From positions 3,875 to 24,253 of the forward strand of contig VBAB01000106.1 in assembly GCA_005888525.1 (NCBI GenBank): 20,379 bases of DNA, given 5' to 3'. Positions 19,062-20,379 of the stretch are shown here, piece after piece. The stretch is from Alphaproteobacteria bacterium. Lineage in GTDB: Bacteria; Pseudomonadota; Alphaproteobacteria; Rhizobiales; Hyphomicrobiaceae. The notes below the pieces were generated by a model. The model was given only the letters and a program-made list of their open reading frames with translations. It searched no databases and was not told the DNA's origin. Numbering within the stretch: the stretch's first letter is position 1; each line of letters starts with the position of its first letter. Position numbers and translations under genes: made by a program.

Positions 19062-20379
19062 ATGCCCAGCACGACGCATGCCCTGCTGACCGAGATCGAG
19101 GGTTTCCTGGCCGAGTCCGGCGTCAGCCCCACCAAGTTCGGGCTGGCTGCGGTCAACGACGGGCACCTCATCAAGAACCTGCGCGGCGGGGCCAGCGTGA
19201 CGCTCAAGACGGCAGACAAGGTGCGCGCCTACATGGCCAACCAGCGCAGCGTCGCATCCGCTCGCAATGTTTCACGTGAAGCAATCCCCGCCAAGCGCAT
19301 CGTGTTGATCATCGGCGGTGGCATCGCCGCCTACAAATGCCTGGAGCTCATCCGCCGCCTGCGCGAGCGCGGAGTCGCGGTGCGTGCGGTGATGACCAGG
19401 GCGGCGCAGCAGTTCATCACCCCGCTGTCGGTCGGCGCGCTCACGGGGGACCGCGTGTTCACCGAGCTGTTCGATCTCAACGACGAGCGCGAGATCGGCC
19501 ACATCCGGCTTTCGCGCGAGGCGGCGCTGATCGTGGTGGCCCCCGCCACGGCCGATCTGCTGGCCAAGATGGCCGGCGGCCATGCCGACGACCTCGCCGC
19601 GTGCGTGCTGATGGCCACCGACAAGCCCGTGCTCGTCGCCCCCGCCATGAACCCGCGCATGTGGCTCAATCCGGCGACCCGGCGCAACGTGGCGCTGCTC
19701 GAGGCGGACGGTGTGCATTTCGTTGGGCCCAACGTCGGCGAGATGGCGGAGCGGGGCGAGTCCGGCCCCGGCCGGCTGGCCGAGGTACCCGAGTTGCTGG
19801 ACGCCATCGAGGCGCTTCTGGCGTCCCGTCTGCGGGGAGGGGACGGGGGTGGCGGTGAGCGTGAGGCCCAGCGTGGGTCGCTCGCCGGCCGCCGCGTCCT
19901 CGTCACCGCCGGCCCGACGCACGAGCCCATCGATCCGGTGCGCTACATCGCCAATCGCTCGTCCGGCAAGCAGGGTGCAGCGATCGCGGCAGAGGCCCGC
20001 GCGCTGGGCGCGGAGGTGACGCTGGTGTGCGGGCCCGCCGGCATCGCCGATCCGCCTGGCGTGAAGGTGGTGCGCGTCGAGACCGCGCGCGAGATGCTGG
20101 CGGCGGCGCAGGCTGCGCTGCCGGCCGACATCGCCGTCTTCGCCGCCGCGGTCGCCGACTGGCGCGTGGCAACGCAATCCTCCGAGAAGATCAAGAAGGG
20201 TGGCAAGGCCCTGCCGAGACTCGAGCTGATCGAGAACCCGGACATCCTCAAGACCATCGCCGCCGAGCGTGTGGGCGTGCGGCCGCCGCTGGTGATCGGC
20301 TTTGCCGCGGAGACCGAGAACGTGCTCGAATACGCCACCAAGAAGCGCAAGGCCAAAGGGGCCGACTGGATCGTCGCCA
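19062..20379 (+). CDS. coaBC: Phosphopantothenoylcysteine decarboxylase/phosphopantothenate-cysteine ligase with N-terminal HTH-like extension (3' end outside window)
   Basis: Open from the ATG at 19062 to the window end, 439 residues seen. Residues about 72-255 are CoaC, the FMN decarboxylase: RIVLIIGGGIAAYKCLELIRRLR, catalytic His147 (GHIRLS), APATADLLAKMAGGHADDL and PAMNPRMW (194-201). A Gly-rich linker leads to CoaB, the CTP-dependent ligase: RRVLVTAGPTHEPIDPVRYIANRSSGKQG, VFAAAVADW, SEKIKKGG and IGFAAETEN. Together they turn 4'-phosphopantothenate and cysteine into 4'-phosphopantetheine for coenzyme A. Roughly 40 C-terminal residues are missing. Residues 1-60 (LLTEIEGFLAESGVSPTKFG...DGHLIKNLRGG...ADKVRAYMANQ) do not belong to CoaBC and resemble a small helix-turn-helix protein. 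An internal ATG at 19230, with AAGGTG nearby, could start a shorter CoaBC. Confidence 0.92.
   Translation, partial: MPSTTHALLTEIEGFLAESGVSPTKFGLAAVNDGHLIKNLRGGASVTLKTADKVRAYMANQRSVASARNVSREAIPAKRIVLIIGGGIAAYKCLELIRRLRERGVAVRAVMTRAAQQFITPLSVGALTGDRVFTELFDLNDEREIGHIRLSREAALIVVAPATADLLAKMAGGHADDLAACVLMATDKPVLVAPAMNPRMWLNPATRRNVALLEADGVHFVGPNVGEMAERGESGPGRLAEVPELLDAIEALLASRLRGGDGGGGEREAQRGSLAGRRVLVTAGPTHEPIDPVRYIANRSSGKQGAAIAAEARALGAEVTLVCGPAGIADPPGVKVVRVETAREMLAAAQAALPADIAVFAAAVADWRVATQSSEKIKKGGKALPRLELIENPDILKTIAAERVGVRPPLVIGFAAETENVLEYATKKRKAKGADWIVA
19268..19283. other. parS-like ParB-binding site inside coaBC
   Basis: TGTTTCACGTGAAGCA matches the palindromic bacterial parS consensus TGTTTCACGTGAAACA at 15 of 16 positions, with the single change A to G at position 14. 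It lies at the junction of the N-terminal extension and CoaC and is translated as VSRE with its flanks. parS sites cluster near chromosome origins and are often inside genes. Confidence 0.65.

Noticed and set aside
19062..19300. Frameshift or two separate genes at the coaBC N-terminus
   Set aside because: The frame is continuous with no stop between the HTH-like part and CoaC, so a fusion is what the sequence shows; an internal start remains possible and is noted.
19272..20177. Minus-strand 301-residue open frame starting at the window's right side
   Set aside because: Antisense to CoaBC, whose motifs are unmistakable on the plus strand.

Overview
The window is high-GC and densely packed. 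Its gene content points to an alphaproteobacterium, probably in the Hyphomicrobiales (Rhizobiales). The pointers are a GltB/GltD pair with alphaproteobacterial-style GltD, the hig1-pduO and etfB-etfA-hydroxybutyryl-CoA dehydrogenase neighbourhood, the envC-ctpA-nudix order, and a short palindromic repeat of the kind common in these genomes. The species cannot be named from the sequence.

Layout. Positions 1-297 hold the 3' end of an SDR gene (+), converging on a periplasmic LTXXQ/Spy-like gene (-) across a 12-bp-stem hairpin. A long minus-strand block follows. Read in transcription order it runs: hig1-like small membrane protein, PduO-type cobalamin adenosyltransferase and rhomboid protease (12508-10921); etfB-etfA-3-hydroxybutyryl-CoA dehydrogenase (10671-7962); a 478-bp gap without a convincing gene; and gltB-gltD (7483-1220), whose spacer carries two inverted copies of a palindromic element. 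From 12722 the plus strand carries envC, ctpA and two tandem RppH-type nudix genes. Next is a minus-strand pair resembling (2R)-sulfolactate sulfo-lyase, suyA-suyB, divergent from a GntR/UTRA regulator. The window ends inside a coaBC gene (+).

How the genes work together. GltBD makes glutamate from glutamine and 2-oxoglutarate. EtfAB accepts electrons from acyl-CoA dehydrogenases and the hydroxyacyl-CoA dehydrogenase acts in the same beta-oxidation/butanoate context. PduO makes adenosylcobalamin, a cofactor for example of methylmalonyl-CoA mutase, so the neighbourhood reads as acyl-CoA metabolism. EnvC-CtpA is a cell-envelope remodelling pair. SuyAB would release bisulfite and pyruvate from sulfolactate under the adjacent GntR protein.

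The most unusual part is the right end. CoaBC is read in frame with an N-terminal extension of about 70 residues that looks like a small helix-turn-helix domain. The junction DNA contains a 16-bp parS-like ParB site with one mismatch. The promoter in front has an 18-bp near-perfect palindrome in its spacer and would give an almost leaderless mRNA. These three observations are direct readings of the sequence; their function is inferred.
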